From the NCBI GenBank assembly GCA_905220665.1, contig CAJNAR010000154.1:1-64000 (forward strand): DNA of 64,000 nucleotides. Direction: 5' to 3'. Source of the DNA: Albugo candida. Lineage: Eukaryota; Oomycota; Peronosporomycetes; Albuginales; Albuginaceae. This document shows, piece after piece, positions 41,391-53,253 of this stretch (within the stretch, counting starts at the first letter, position 1; each line of letters begins with the position of its first letter). A model generated the notes under the pieces. It saw only the letters and a list, made by a program, of their open reading frames with translations. It had not been told where the DNA came from and made no database searches. Position numbers and translations under genes: made by a program.

Positions 41391-43040
41391 TTGAGAGAAA
41401 GACTACTGTATCGATCAGCAAGCACAGCCAATAAACCTTGATAAAACGTTTGCAAATGATATAAGTACTTAACGGCTCTGAAGACGTACAGAGGCCCAAG
41501 TCTCATGCAATAGTAGCTTTCAAACCGTTATGCAACTCTGGATCTATCCTCATCTTCTGCTGGAATCCCTACGCTTTCGCTGGTACAATGTAATTGTGAT
41601 AGATGCTCTTCTTTAAAAGACTATAGCGCAAGCATACACTGGCATTGGTAGTCTTGAATCATTTCACAACCGTCGTATCTACGACGTCTTCCATATTCAC
41701 TATTTTCAACAAATTGGCAACGACGATCTATACGAGTTCTGCGGAGCGAAATACTCCGTACCCATCATTTAAAGTCTCTATGTAAGGTGCCTGGTCACAT
41801 TCTTCACGTTTCACCGCCGATTCTAGCTCAAATGAACATTCCCCGATACTATAACTCCGCCAAAAAGCCCCGCTTATCTAGTAGTGCACCATCTTCCTTC
41901 TAGCGATCTCGAAAAATATCTGCAACGCGATAGAATTTTCACATTGCATAAGACCAATCGAAATGGATAGTCCTTACCCAAATCCTCAGCAATATCCCCA
42001 AACTAGTCTACCGAAACTAGTCTACCGGATTGAAGTAACTTTTGCTGTAAGCGAAAGCTAAAGATTACTGGTACGGACTAAAACCGTACCTATGAAAATG
42101 AACTTTTAATTATCTGAAAAATAGCTGGAATGAGGCTCGAGATCAGTTTGGAGTGTATGTGACACATTCCTTTCTTGGGGACAAGAAAAAACTTCGTGGG
42201 TCGCACTGACATACGATCAAGATGATTTGAGACAATATTAGTCAGATTCTATCACTTACCAACCTAGTCAAAGCAAATGGCTAGTTGTTTCTCTTGTTGC
42301 TTTCACGCAAGTTGTGATATATGCCATTTGATTCATCAGAATCAAACGCGTCAACACTGAAGACAAAACAGTTTAATGACAAAGGAAGATTATTGCTTAG
42401 TATTTAGTCAACTAAGATGTGGAATTCGACCGCATCTAAAATCTACTATACATACTACATGATTTATTCTCTTCGTCCGTCCCAATTTTCCTAGAATTAC
42501 TCCTCTCATTTTTACAAAAACCATTCATTTTGATTTTTAATCAGGAAATTTGTTCGCATGAGATAATGCCACGAAAATTCCATGCAAATGATATGTACGA
42601 GTTTCGTGTTGTTCCAGCTTTGTTGATGTATTTATTGACTGCAATAAGGTGCAACTCCCCAAGACTAATAATATTTTTACTTAGTTCAAATTGTATTAAT
42701 CACCTGGAATGGAAAGCTTAGTCAATTTTTCATGCACCAAAATATAGCTTTTGAAGTGCTAAACGTTTTGCAGCAAGCAGGTTGTTCAAATCTTTTTTTT
42801 CACGGTGCTGATACGCCTGAACGATTGACCATCTTACATGTTTTCCTAAGATCGGAAAGATTTGACATAGCCCAGGGGAAAGGTCGTACGCTGTGTGTGT
42901 AAGTCTTTTTTCGTGGCTGGAATGAAAGGAAAAAAGGCAGGCAAGGTATTCAAACAAAAGAAGAATGTCTATGTACGGTTTTTGGCCTGAAGAGAGTGGA
43001 AATGGGGCATGATACGTATAGAAACAAACGCGTGTATATA
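41391..43040. other. No recognisable gene
   Basis: Probably contains the eroded 3' part of the LINE up to about 41,900. A 14-bp unit (AAACTAGTCTACCG) is present twice in tandem at 42,000-42,027. Nothing else is identifiable. Confidence 0.4.
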
Positions 43041-43209
43041 TGGCAGAGTCATAAGGTAACCAAGAAAAAAGCGCTTAAACACCTGGAAACACAACGACAT
43101 GCCTGCAGAAATTGATCGTTGACGCGTAGACTTCGATGCGATTTTCTTCTTCCGTCTTTCTTGCTCAACTTCTCCGCCTCAACTCCATTCTTGCTCTTTC
43201 TATACATTT

Positions 43210-45266
43210 CTATGTATCGCCAGGATGTTTGATCGTGTTTCCGAATCTCCTCCATGTACAATCCATCGTGGATACCAGGGAGGCTCTCCCAAAGCCAGAT
43301 GAAATTCTAATATCATTGGCCCCGCGCTTTTTTTCTTGGCGGCTCCCATGTACTTTTCGATGAAGTTGCACTGACAGTAGAATTGGAGTTATATTCAATT
43401 ATATGCCATGCCATCTTTACCTCCATCTCCAGCCTGTTTAGCAAAATCGGCCCGAGCCATCAAGGCATGCCTCCAGCAGGAGTCATTTGCTGGAGCAAAT
43501 GCCTTGCGTGGAAATACAGATTCGAATTTACGTTGGGAGGAGGTCCGATCACTCTTCCTTTAACACTTGTGAAAGACCATCGTCAGTGGTGAGATCTCAT
43601 CCGAGATATCTTGAGAGCACAGAGTAGAGAGCTTACCATCTCGATGCCCTAAAAGTAAACCTCTTCATTTTGGGTAAACAAGATGGATTGCCAGATGTTT
43701 TGTTAATTGATGATGTTTCAGTCATCTCTGTACTGGTATGTTTTCTCCTTCTTGGGCTCCCAGATTCATCCTGGCATCCACCAGAGCATTGAGAGTAAAA
43801 GCCTGATGGTTGCAAAATTGGTCGAAAGAAAACAGTCCTGGGAAAGAAAATCAATCTTCGGTTCCAACTAGAAATGTGAAACAAGAAATTTGAAAAAAAA
43901 TCCCTACATCCTGGATGAAGAATGTTGAAAATGGGGATGGCCTTCTCATTGGGTTGCCTCATCATGTCTTTACTTTTCCACCAACGATCTCTGTTCTTGC
44001 CTTCCTTGCTGATCCCTCTGGATGATGTAGAACTGAGAACATTCTCCCTCGCCTGCTGATCAGTGACTTTCATGGGCCCAAGGCACGGGCACAGAAATTT
44101 ACTGATCGTGATTCACCCTCCTGGTTTTTCTCTTCCTAATCAAACAGTCATTTTATTCTACCCAGAACTCCTCTCTTCCATCGTTGATGTAGAAGGTAGA
44201 TCCATCATGCGTCACATGTACATGCTTGCTGTCCCGCTCTTCCACCTTGTCCTCTACCATCACATCCATCTTCTCTCCAGTCAACTCATCCATCTCTTTT
44301 TCGTACTTTGTCATCCTCTTCGACCAACCCTCTCTATACTTCACCAGATCCTCCATCCCATGACCGTCCATATACAGCTTCTTTTCCCTTTTCATTTTTT
44401 GAATCTTCAGATCTTCAGGTACTTGACCATTGTCAAGTTGATGGTCCTATTTTCCTTCTCTCCCAGAACATTCGGGAAAACGCTGTTTGAAGGACCATTT
44501 GGAGCTCTTTGGGCGATCTTTCATTGAGCTTCCCTCCCCCTCATCCATGAAAGACACTCCCTCTTGATATCAAAATCTCTTTCTTTTTTGAATGCTATCC
44601 TGGTGTATTAGAAGGGCTTTGCTGACCAAGAACCGATCTGCCTAAAGCAGAACGTTTCTGCAGGCCCGTCATGACGTCTTGTGCAGTTTATCGTCGGATG
44701 CAGCAGCTGACGCTCCTTTCTTTCTCATACCCGGGAAAAGCCGTCCTTCAAGATAATGAAGGATGGCCATAAGTCTTCAAAGAAGGTGGAAATTTTTCGC
44801 ATCCGCTTTTCTCGTTATGTAGGCATTTCATCCCTTCCTTTTTACCGTTCATTTTTGCTTCTTCCATTTTGTCTTCTTTTTCTCCCTTTTTTCCCTACTG
44901 CTCACTACTCTAATATTTTGATTCAATGGAAAGCTTCTTTCTGTTAGTTGTTGATTGCCGCTGACCTGCTGTTTTGAAGTAGATGCCCAGCCTCCGCAGG
45001 TAGTTCTCCTTCACATACTTCTCCTTCACTCAGTAGTCATTGAGTTCTCCTCCAAGGTATGTAATAGGTTGGAGGGGAAATAATGTTTTTGCAAAACGAT
45101 GCCGGCTCACTTTTATAGGTAGAAGGTCTCTTCTTCTTCCCTTTCTTTCCTTCTCCAGTTGAGCCTGGACAGTAGCGATTCTCTTTTGTAGTTGAGCTGT
45201 GCTTGTTTTCATCCATTTTTCTTCCTCTTCACCTTCCTCTTCCTCCTCTCCGCTACAGTTTGGCAT
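43210..45266 (-). CDS. Candidate multi-exon gene or gene fossil, unknown function
   Basis: Not recognised. The minus strand shows coding-like segments that join in frame across plausible introns. Starting from ATG at 45,266 there is an acidic, coiled-coil-like segment (a Glu-rich run, then KWMKTSTAQLQKRIA and KERKGRRR), ending at a GTGAGC donor. A lysine-rich segment follows (44,395-44,153, MKREKKLYMDGHGMEDLVKY...). The 3' part is best supported: 44,073-43,637, a 79-bp GT-AG intron (43,636-43,558), 43,557-43,421, a 50-bp GT-AG intron (43,420-43,371), then 43,370-43,210 to a stop. Joining keeps the frame both times. In-frame stops remain in the middle unless further introns are assumed, so this may be a pseudogene or a transposon-derived gene. 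The exon order in the 5' half is a guess. Confidence 0.35.
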
Positions 45267-45511
45267 GAAGCTCTGACAGTCGAGATCCTATGACGGCTCC
45301 ACCTTTTTCTGCTGTTGCTTCTATGCCTGAAATGCCTCTTCTTGTTGTTGGCTTGGTTCAGGTTGCTAACAGGGCCAACCTTCTTTTATTGGGAGGAGCC
45401 AATATAAAATAATGTTGAGCTTTTTTTATCGAGATCTCTCTTTTGATGGTTTAATTCGATAATACGCGCAGATCCTTACCAACTTTGATAAGATTTACAT
45501 TCTTATATTTA

Positions 45512-47311
45512 AAAAGGGAGCTGCTATCCGGACCCCCCCCCCTCAACTCACATACTTGTGTTTACTGTGATAAACTCTAATCATATGCATTTCCTACGTA
45601 TCCCGTCCACATACAAACTACAACATCGCACTCTATTTCAAACAGCACGGTCGTGCAATGACGTCATAGTGACAGACAGTCGCCCGTGGTTGAACTATTT
45701 TAATGTCGCGTGGACCACAAATCGACCATATATCAACAGGATGACGTTAAGGTGGAGAAATGGCCGTAGTCATGTAGCACATATGTGTTGTATAGGGTAA
45801 GGGGTGTCGCGTTATAAATGCGCCGCGCAATAATATAATTTTTTAACCTACATAAGGGGGGGGGGTTATTAGAATAACGGATTCTACCATTCAAACACCC
45901 TGTGCGGATAGAAAAAGCCATATCGATTCAAGTAAGATTTCTACGAACGATCGAGAATGTGGGAAGGAATAAAAACCGTGCTAATCAGAATGCCACGGTA
46001 CCTCGCGCAGTCATCGACCGGATCAAGAAAAAGTTCCCAAATGCGCCCAACTGTTCAGCCACCTACTTTCAGAAAAATCTTCTGTGGATCGTCTCGACTT
46101 CTCAGGTGCGATACTGGTAAAAGAAGCGCGACGAGATTCTTGCCACCTCGGCGAACCAGTTGCGACTCAAGGTTGGTGTTTCTAAGGCTTAACTGAAGTC
46201 CATCGAGCACACCTTATTCGAATTCATTATGCAGCGATGTTAGCTCAATCTTAAGGTTTCCCGCGAGTGGAATCAAGTGACTGATTGCCACCTCGCCCAT
46301 GCAGAGGACCACGAAAATTTTGTTGCACTGGACAAATGTGTCAGCCTCTTCATGGGCCGCTTTGACCTCACGCTGACGCGAATGACGAATTTGACGATAC
46401 TGTCGTGTCGGACATTGAACTCGTCTCGCACGCAATCAATTACATTGTCTACCTCTCCACGCATCGCCTAGCGTTTCATCCATCGCGTACAATATTGATG
46501 GACGAGATTGCTGTGTTCTTCGAGGATCCGCGTTTGGTGACTGTTGACGTTATTGGGGCCAGACATGTCGTGCTCATGTTAGCAGGGTTTGTTTGAATGC
46601 AATTCATTGTGATCTCGCAGTCCCAGCTTCCGGTAAGAAACTCGTTCTGATGGTCATTTGGAAGGGAGAGGACGGTGGTAAATTGGAGCGCGAAGGCAAC
46701 TTGTACGTGGAGTTGCAAGGGAAGGCGTGGGTGAATAGTCTTTTACTCAGGTGGTTGGAGTTTTCGTTCCTCACCGTGTTCGACGCCAACCACCAGGTCA
46801 AAAGGTCTTCGTGGGGGACTCAATGCGTGCTCATATCGCAAAGGTTGTAAAGGCTAGATGCGCCGTGAAGAGAATCCTACCGGTGGTGACCCCTGGTGGA
46901 CCAACACCGTACCTCCAGGCTGGCGATATTGGCATATAAAAATCATTCAGGGATCATATATCTCCTGTGATCGACGCTTTCCAAGCGTCCGACCAAGTTG
47001 AGTACATGAGAGCGGGGAACCCAGAGTCACCGGACAGTGGCACATTTGTCGCCATGATCTCTATGGCACGCTATTTCATGAGCAATAGCTTGTCCGTGAT
47101 CAGGACATCGAGTCGATTAATGTACTTGCTTACAAATTTGTTAATAACTTTGATGAGCTGGTCGTCGATGATGATACGGAATGAAAACCGCTATAAATAC
47201 AAACCTTTTTGGTGGAGGGACTTTTATCGGAATAGTAAAGCTTCTTTTTTTGGTATAATCCGTTATATAAAACATATAGAAGGAGGGGTGTCCAGATAGC
47301 ATCTCCCTTTA
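45512..47311 (+). mobile_element. Pogo-like (Tc1/mariner superfamily) DNA transposon, inactive
   Basis: An element of about 1.8 kb bounded by imperfect inverted repeats: AAGGGAGCTGCTATCCGGAC (from 45,514) against AAGGGAGATGCTATCTGGAC read from 47,309 on the minus strand. TA dinucleotides flank it (45,510-45,511 and 47,310-47,311), as expected for this superfamily; on the left two extra A separate TA from the repeat. Inside is a broken pogo/Tigger-type transposase. A C10 run (45,533-45,542) and a G10 run (45,856-45,865) lie in inverted orientation in its left part, which contains no transposase sequence and may be a further insertion. Confidence 0.75.
45902..47110 (+). pseudogene. Pogo/Tigger-type DDE transposase, broken
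   Basis: Several plus-strand frames together resemble a pogo-family transposase. The N-terminal DNA-binding part is at about 45,902-46,180 (RNKNRANQNATVPRAVIDR, then KKRDEILATSANQLRLKVG). The DDE core follows: MDEIAVFFEDP gives the first Asp (codon at 46,501), GDSMRAHIAK the second (46,817), and TPYLQAGDIGI the third (46,925), so the last two are 36 codons apart. KRSD/VEY-type sequence (ASDQVEYMRAGNPESPDS) follows at 46,985-47,040. In-frame stops and at least two frameshifts (near 46,190 and 46,590) inactivate it. Family assignment rests on these motifs and the TIRs. Confidence 0.75.
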
Positions 47312-50300
47312 AAAATTAACTTGACAAAATGTTTTAAATAATTTGAATAAAAAAATTCGAATTTAGATATACACATTCGAAACAAAGCTTTGGTCTGAGA
47401 GACTGGAGAATACACGGGTGGGAGCGGGATCTGTGCTGAATTCACAAAACTCCTTGGATTTGTTTAGAAATGTTTTGCCCGAAATTCAAACAAATAAAAC
47501 ATTGTTGCTTTTTGGGGAGTTGCACCATACCAATATAATGCAGCATTTCTGGTTTTTAGGAAGCTTGTTCTCTGCATTCATAAATGCTGAATGAAGTATA
47601 GACTTTACTTGCTTATGGTGCTCGCTAAGGCACCACTCTTTGATACGCTGTGTCTAGACCGCAAATGAAGTGTATAAATCGTTCGCCGACCTTCTTTAAG
47701 GGTTTGAGTAAATTCTGAGCGATTTGCTATGAAGCAGCTAGCAATTTAATCTTATCGCAGATAGATTCTATCATCTTCAAGTTAGATTGTAATCAACGTA
47801 GACGAAATCCCCCAGACATCTGCATATTCAAGTTCCTGTCATATAAAATTCGAGCCAAGTATTTTATGGCAAAGATATTTGAGCGCAGACTACTAATATT
47901 GTAAACATATGATTTGGGCTGTGGACTTCTTCTTATTTGGGATCTCCATCTTTTCAGACGAATGAAGAAGAAACATTGACCTTAGGATTCGCGAAGAAAT
48001 CTTTTATACTCCATCTTCATCATTTGGTATAATATGCATGAAACTATCAATTCTCTTCGAAAATCAAAAATTGCGTCATTCGAATGCCAGGCACTTAAAT
48101 TTCAGTCGTTTGGAAACAATTAAAAAGTTTCACATGGATGTGCTGATCACACATGGTTCTAAATCTATCTGATCGAATAAGTTGTGGTGTGGAACTTCTT
48201 TGTTTCGGTATCAGCTCGATATGTTGGACAACAACTATCTGTAGCAGAAACGGACGATAATTGTGTGAGTTTTTCATTCAAATCACCGATTATAAAAATA
48301 ATTCAAGAGAGGCCGGGTCTCGAATCGTCGGATTTCTTCCAGCAGTGTACTTCCAGGAGTGATAATAAAAAAGGGGAATCGTCAATCTCCCCTCAGATTT
48401 TGTTTACAACCCTTCCGTTTGATAGGATTGCCTAATGCTCAATGTGCTTGCATAGTGCTAATGTACGCCTAGGGACAGTATGACAGAACTGCCCGCTGCT
48501 TTTTCAACTTCCGCTATCTTGGGCTCAAAAATGGCAATCATTCAGTTCATTTCTCGTTCGCGTTTATTCTTTTCTGATAATTCTCAATAGACAATTTCAC
48601 AATTCATGGTTTGTTCACGAAACAAAAATATTCTATTCTGTAAGATGAGTCCTAATATTTCGCTTTTACGTGCCATATATGACAGAAAATCCTTTAACTT
48701 TTCTAAATTGGGTCCTTATGGTCCTGTAGATTCTGCTGTTGCACTTCCACATCTTCATGCGTTGCTTCTTACCCTCGTGCAACGACCACATCTTCTTTGC
48801 ATCAATGCATCAAAGGCTGCTACAATGCACTCAAGTTCCGGAGAATTTCGTTGTGTCAATGGTGAGATAGCTGATTCCTTCGAGTCGGTTCAAATGGCCT
48901 CCCACGCACTTGCGCAGATACTTGTCCAAGTACAGCACTTTCAGCAGCCGTAGCGCCGACTATGGTGTCTAGCAACGGCGTTTCCTATGCTAAGAAGACT
49001 CATTTGTATACGATTCCACTACCGCTTGTGACGCACTCGACCTAATTACCGGATTAGAGGTACTGCTCCTACCCTTGCGCGCTGATTGATCTAAAACCAG
49101 CAATGCATATTAAAATTGGCCATCCTTAGTTATTAAATAATTAACTTGTTTGCTTCGCTCAATCTAATTGACACATCCGTTCAAGTTTTCATACCTAAAG
49201 GTTCTTTCCCCGCAAATGAGTATCATTCAGACACATATATCCCATGCTTTTCCTAAAACCGCCTTGTTCGTTCCTTTGCGTAACCCTTGCCAGATACTTC
49301 ATGTGCACCCCGGTAGAGCTGCTACCGATACTGTACCTACAACAGCTGCACAAATGCGCCCAAGCTGCATGTCACCAATAGCACGCTCCCAAGCATGTTG
49401 TTGCCTTATGCTGGCAAGCTGTTCATTACATGCCAGCTGATGCCAGTATTAACTGTCGAGAGATCAGCTTGAAAGAGATAGTAACACAATTAATTACATG
49501 ATAGGCAGAGTATGTGACTTATAAGCACTGCGCCAGCAGTGTATATTTTCCTACCTGTGGACATACCAATCCATTTTTTCAAATCTGAATGGGTACTATT
49601 CACGTGCGATGTTGATGTGTGATCCTAATGGAAACACCATGCATGCACGCTTTGACAAATGTTTGCTATCATATGGTAAAGGACAATCACTTGTTTGTTG
49701 ATTTAGATTCAACAATGTAAATGGGAAACTGTTACCTATAGGATAAGCCAAGTTCTTACCAGATAATGCACGGTTTGACTATTAAATAACGACGCTTTTC
49801 CTCAAGGCAAAAGATTTGTATGCTACTTCAGTAGCAAGCAGCATTCACTAACCAGTTGTGTCTTGGAGAAAACGGTCAACATTATCCTGTAATAAAAATG
49901 CTGTTCGTTTTTTCGCAAAGATGTTTTTACTGATATGCTAACGACATAACGAAGTGTATACTTTCGTAAGTGTTGCCGACGAGAGCGGTCATGCATGCAA
50001 GTTTTTCTCTTTCACACAGGTGAGTTGGTGGTAGCTCCCCCAGTCATTGAATAAGTCCTTTATCTCCTTCACTGCCCAGGAATATCCCACTGTTGTTTTC
50101 TTTTTCATAAATCAAAAAGATAGGGTGTATGTGGCGTTTGTTGAGGTTCTTCCAACCACAAGCAGTAAACGTAGACCGTATAAAATTTTTTGTAGGTTCA
50201 ATAAAGCAATATGTCACTTCCTTTGCTGAATTTGATACAAATACTGCGCGCTGACGGAACGCAATAAACGGACGGGAGATCTATAAATTTCCTGTCCTTT

Positions 50301-50815
50301 GCTGTACCGTGCATCTGAGATTTCAAGGGTTTTCAATTAGTGCTTGGAGCGGTGAATGGCCAGCCATTATCTTGGCTCTTTGCTAGCGACGCACATTATA
50401 CACATCTTGGGCTGTCGCATGTAGGTCGGAGCTTGGGATGACTTAGAGAGGTCATAATGCAACTAGTTTGAATGCCTGCTCGTTTTAAGGCTACAATAGC
50501 CGACTTTGCCCAGCGTTAGATCCCTCCTCTTCGGATGAGCAGAACGGTGGTCAAAGGCCTTATGGTTATGATTTGCACAAAGAACAGTAATCTACCACCC
50601 AGCTTGTTCGGTTCCAATTTATCGAATTATAACTGGGAATGGACTATTGATTGTCACAAATTTCATTACACTGTTTATCTGGTTCTTTGTATACCTTCCT
50701 TATCCTATCATGAGTCCCTTACCGTGTGAATATCGCTTAAGTCTGACTTTAAACCTAGGGAGGCAAATATTTTCAAACTTTATTGCTTGGGTGGGCTCAA
50801 ACCGCTGCCCACATT
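47312..50815. other. Gene-poor stretch, nothing recognised
   Basis: The longest open stretches are 115 codons (48,606-48,953, +), 90 codons (49,168-49,440, +) and 83 codons (48,184-48,435, +). None resembles a known family, none has a convincing signal peptide or domain, and I did not find splice-joined frames as in the right-hand genes. Probably eroded transposon sequence. Confidence 0.4.
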
Positions 50816-51227
50816 GCCGGGAATCGAACTAACGAACTCCGGCAGGGGGTCCGTACCCAGCTCAGTCGGTTAAGCACTTGAGCGCACGGACCCAACCCCG
50901 TCGGGGGTACCGGATAGTACACATGTGTTCTGACCGTGTGTACCCCGGTTCGAATCCCGACGGTGGCAAAATGGCTGCGATGGGGCCCCTCGGCGGAGGC
51001 AAAAATTCTTTCACGTAAATATCAACCTACATAACGAAGATATGGACGTGTCAAGACAGCTAGCAACTACACCAGAAAATAACTATACAGGAGTTGGCCC
51101 GGGCTCTCCAGAGCGTTACATACTAGTGATTAGAATAGAGTAGATAACTACCAAACTGAAGTAACAGAAAGGTGTCTAAATAAAACTAATACGGTCAAAC
51201 ACCCTTAACTGAGCTGGGTACTGACCC
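50816..51227. mobile_element. tRNA-derived SINE-like module with inverted ends
   Basis: The plus strand has an A-box-like CAGCTCAGTCGGTTAAGC (about 50,858-50,875) and a canonical B-box GGTTCGAATCC (about 50,947-50,957), the internal RNA polymerase III promoter of tRNA-derived SINEs. The 5' end GGGTCCGTACCCAGCTCAGT (50,847-50,866) recurs inverted with one mismatch at 51,208-51,227, so the module is bounded by inverted copies of a SINE head. Just upstream, the minus strand carries a second B-box-like AGTTCGATTCCCGG (about 50,817-50,830), suggesting another element in opposite orientation. The boxes are about 85 bp apart and the intervening sequence does not fold as an ordinary tRNA. The 3' tail is not defined. 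Confidence 0.5.
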
Positions 51228-51239
51228 ACAATGGACTGT

Positions 51240-51688
51240 TGAATGTCCAGCAACGCTGCAGTTGGCTTAGAGAGAGAGCGAACCACGAAAAAAACAGCCG
51301 AAGCAGAAAGGAAAGTATTATTTGTTGCATTGTTTGGTTCAATGTTAATATTATTATTAATACTTGTAGCTTAGAATGTGATCATTAAAACAGCCCGATC
51401 ATCAAACCCTTTATGTGCATTTGATTTGCCTATTTCCAGAGGCCATAATCCAGTCGTTTATCGGTCAAATATATCGTATCCTTCCCGTTTATTGCAGAAA
51501 ATCAGGTTGTTACTTTCCCAAATACCGCTCGTGCTCTAAGCACATTATTTTGGGAAGGACTCTCCAATTTTCTCATTTTTTTTGTCAACAAAATTCTCTA
51601 AAATGCAAATAAGCGCATTCCAGCCCTTTTGTTTGCTTTGACTCATGCATAACTACGAGGTTCTACGATGTGCCGACTTAGAAAAGGA
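51240..51688. other. Nothing recognised
   Basis: AT-rich spacer between the SINE-like module and the copia 3' LTR. No ORF or repeat could be assigned. Confidence 0.4.
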
Positions 51689-51839
51689 TGCTACATACTA
51701 ACACGAGTTCGGTATCAAGTAAATGAGAAATTTAATGTATTTCGAGCTTATGGTCCTTGCATTATCTCGCATGTCCATTACCTCTGCCCATTCTTAGGGT
51801 CGCGTTGCGCCCATTCACCTCACCAGTTGCTTTGTTTCA
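51689..51839 (-). repeat. 3' LTR of the copia element
   Basis: 151-bp diverged copy of the sequence at 53,804-53,959 in the same orientation, lying about 20 bp past the end of the RNase H coding relic. Its start on the minus strand is TGAAACAAAGCAACTGG and it ends at the CA opposite 51,689-51,690. Confidence 0.7.
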
Positions 51840-51859
51840 GGATACCTTCCCGAGATGAG

Positions 51860-52557
51860 CTTAGACCAGCGAGATCCTGCCGCGTAGATCTGTCAATCGC
51901 AGCGCAGCAAATATCTTGGTAAGGAGGTCATCTCGCATGCGACTCGCAATACACTAGCTTGATTATCTTTTTCTTGCTGTAATCCTTGATGAACTTGAGA
52001 TGTACAGCGATGTTTTGCTCTTCCTGCGCTGTCTTAACCTTGTATCTGCTTGATCGCGGATTGAATGTCCACATGCATCAGTATCGGCGTCGAAACGCGC
52101 ACACCAATTTCGCCAAGCAATTAGTTGAGCCCTAGCAAGTCACTCGCCACCTGCGATGCAGCTACAAACTCGGCCTCCATTGAAGATAACGCCAACCTTA
52201 CCTGTTTTCGACACGTCCAACCGAAAACCATACCATTCTAGTAGATAACCTCTCCACTTAGCGATTTTCGAACCGCGCGGTCTGTCACGAAATTTGCATC
52301 GCCATATCCTTCTAGAACGACTTGTTATAAACTATCGGCTTCAAGTGTTCCATTTAATTGAAACTCTAGGTCCACGGTTCTTTTTTAGTATTGACGATTC
52401 TCATTCCCACCACCAATCGCTATGTGCACAGTTAATGCAATGTCCTGTCCTGTGCATCGAGATAATCACAGTAGGCTTTCAATGACCGATTGAGACATCT
52501 TCACAGTCGGCTGTTCTAATGTACTATAACCTTTTTTAGTAAATATCTTAACATTTT
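51860..52557 (-). pseudogene. Copia RNase H domain, stops and frameshift
   Basis: Continuation of the copia body beyond the MITE. Just after the insertion the minus strand reads TVKMSQSVIESLL (family: TVKxFQSLVGSLL) and RCTGQDIALTVH (family: RCTRPDIAFAVH). Then GYGDANFVTDRAVRKSLSG, ALSSMEAEFVAASQ (RNase H catalytic-Glu region) and MHVDIQSAIKQIQG. A frameshift leads to LKFIKDYSKKKII and DDLLTKIFAALRLTDLR, the C-terminal ADLLTK segment. At least three in-frame stops are present. Confidence 0.85.
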
Positions 52558-52559
52558 TT

Positions 52560-53250
52560 AAGGGAGCCGCTAACCAGCCCGCAGTTTTCGCTCACCAGCC
52601 CTCACCCTTAAATACAGCACTCTAAGCTATGATTACGACTTATGATTGGCTCAAATGAGTACCCTTATTTGAATATATGTTCTAAGAAGCGGATTTACAA
52701 TATTAAGATTGGCTAGATAGTGCTGTTGGTGCTGTTCGCATTTGCTGCACAATGACAGCAAGCTGGTCATCGCAAGCAAGGCGAACTGCTGAATCCACTG
52801 AGATTAGATCACCTGCAATAAATGAATTGTCAGGTGAATGTAAATTTAATCAGCACAAATAGCATACAATAAAAATTACCTGCTGATACAGAGATTCACG
52901 TTTCGAGAGCAGCATGGACGCTCTCCACCCAAAATGTTGATACATGCCCATATTGGCGCTTATTGTGTAGGATAGCAAAAACCGCTCGTTGTGAACCAGC
53001 TAAGGTGTCTCAAGGTCGCTCATTGAAGCACCGAAGGTGGCATGCATTGCTGAAAATTGGGTCTGATGAGTTGAAGTGTGCATGTACTCAGACCATTCAG
53101 AGGCCCCGATTTCCATTGATTTATGAGGGTTGTTGCTGGAGAACCATTCTCCTAATTTTATGTTATTTACTCTGTTATATCTTTTTAAACCAATCCCAGG
53201 CCACCCTGATATTAATTTATGAAGGCTGGGGGCTGGTTAGCGGCTCCCTT
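52560..53250. mobile_element. MITE nested in the copia element
   Basis: Terminal inverted repeats of 24 bp with one mismatch: AGGGAGCCGCTAACCAGCCC... from 52,561 and its complement ending at 53,250. Both ends lie in TTAA (52,558-52,561 and 53,249-53,252), which can be read as a TA duplication with repeats starting AGGGAG or as a TTAA duplication with repeats starting GGGAG. Copia RT coding stops at one border and copia coding resumes at the other, which shows insertion directly. The interior has no transposase. The termini resemble those of the pogo-like element at 45,512-47,311 (AAGGGAGCTGCTA), so it may be a non-autonomous relative. Confidence 0.85.
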
Positions 53251-53253
53251 AAA

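Noticed and set aside
44063..44527. 154-codon ORF on the plus strand
   Set aside because: It is antisense to the better coding-like minus-strand segments at 44,153-44,395 and has a Leu/His/Phe-rich composition typical of a reverse complement of charged coding sequence.
50847..50970. A functional tRNA gene
   Set aside because: A- and B-boxes are present, but there is no 7-bp acceptor stem pairing and no anticodon arm, and the boxes are too far apart. A tRNA-derived SINE head fits better.
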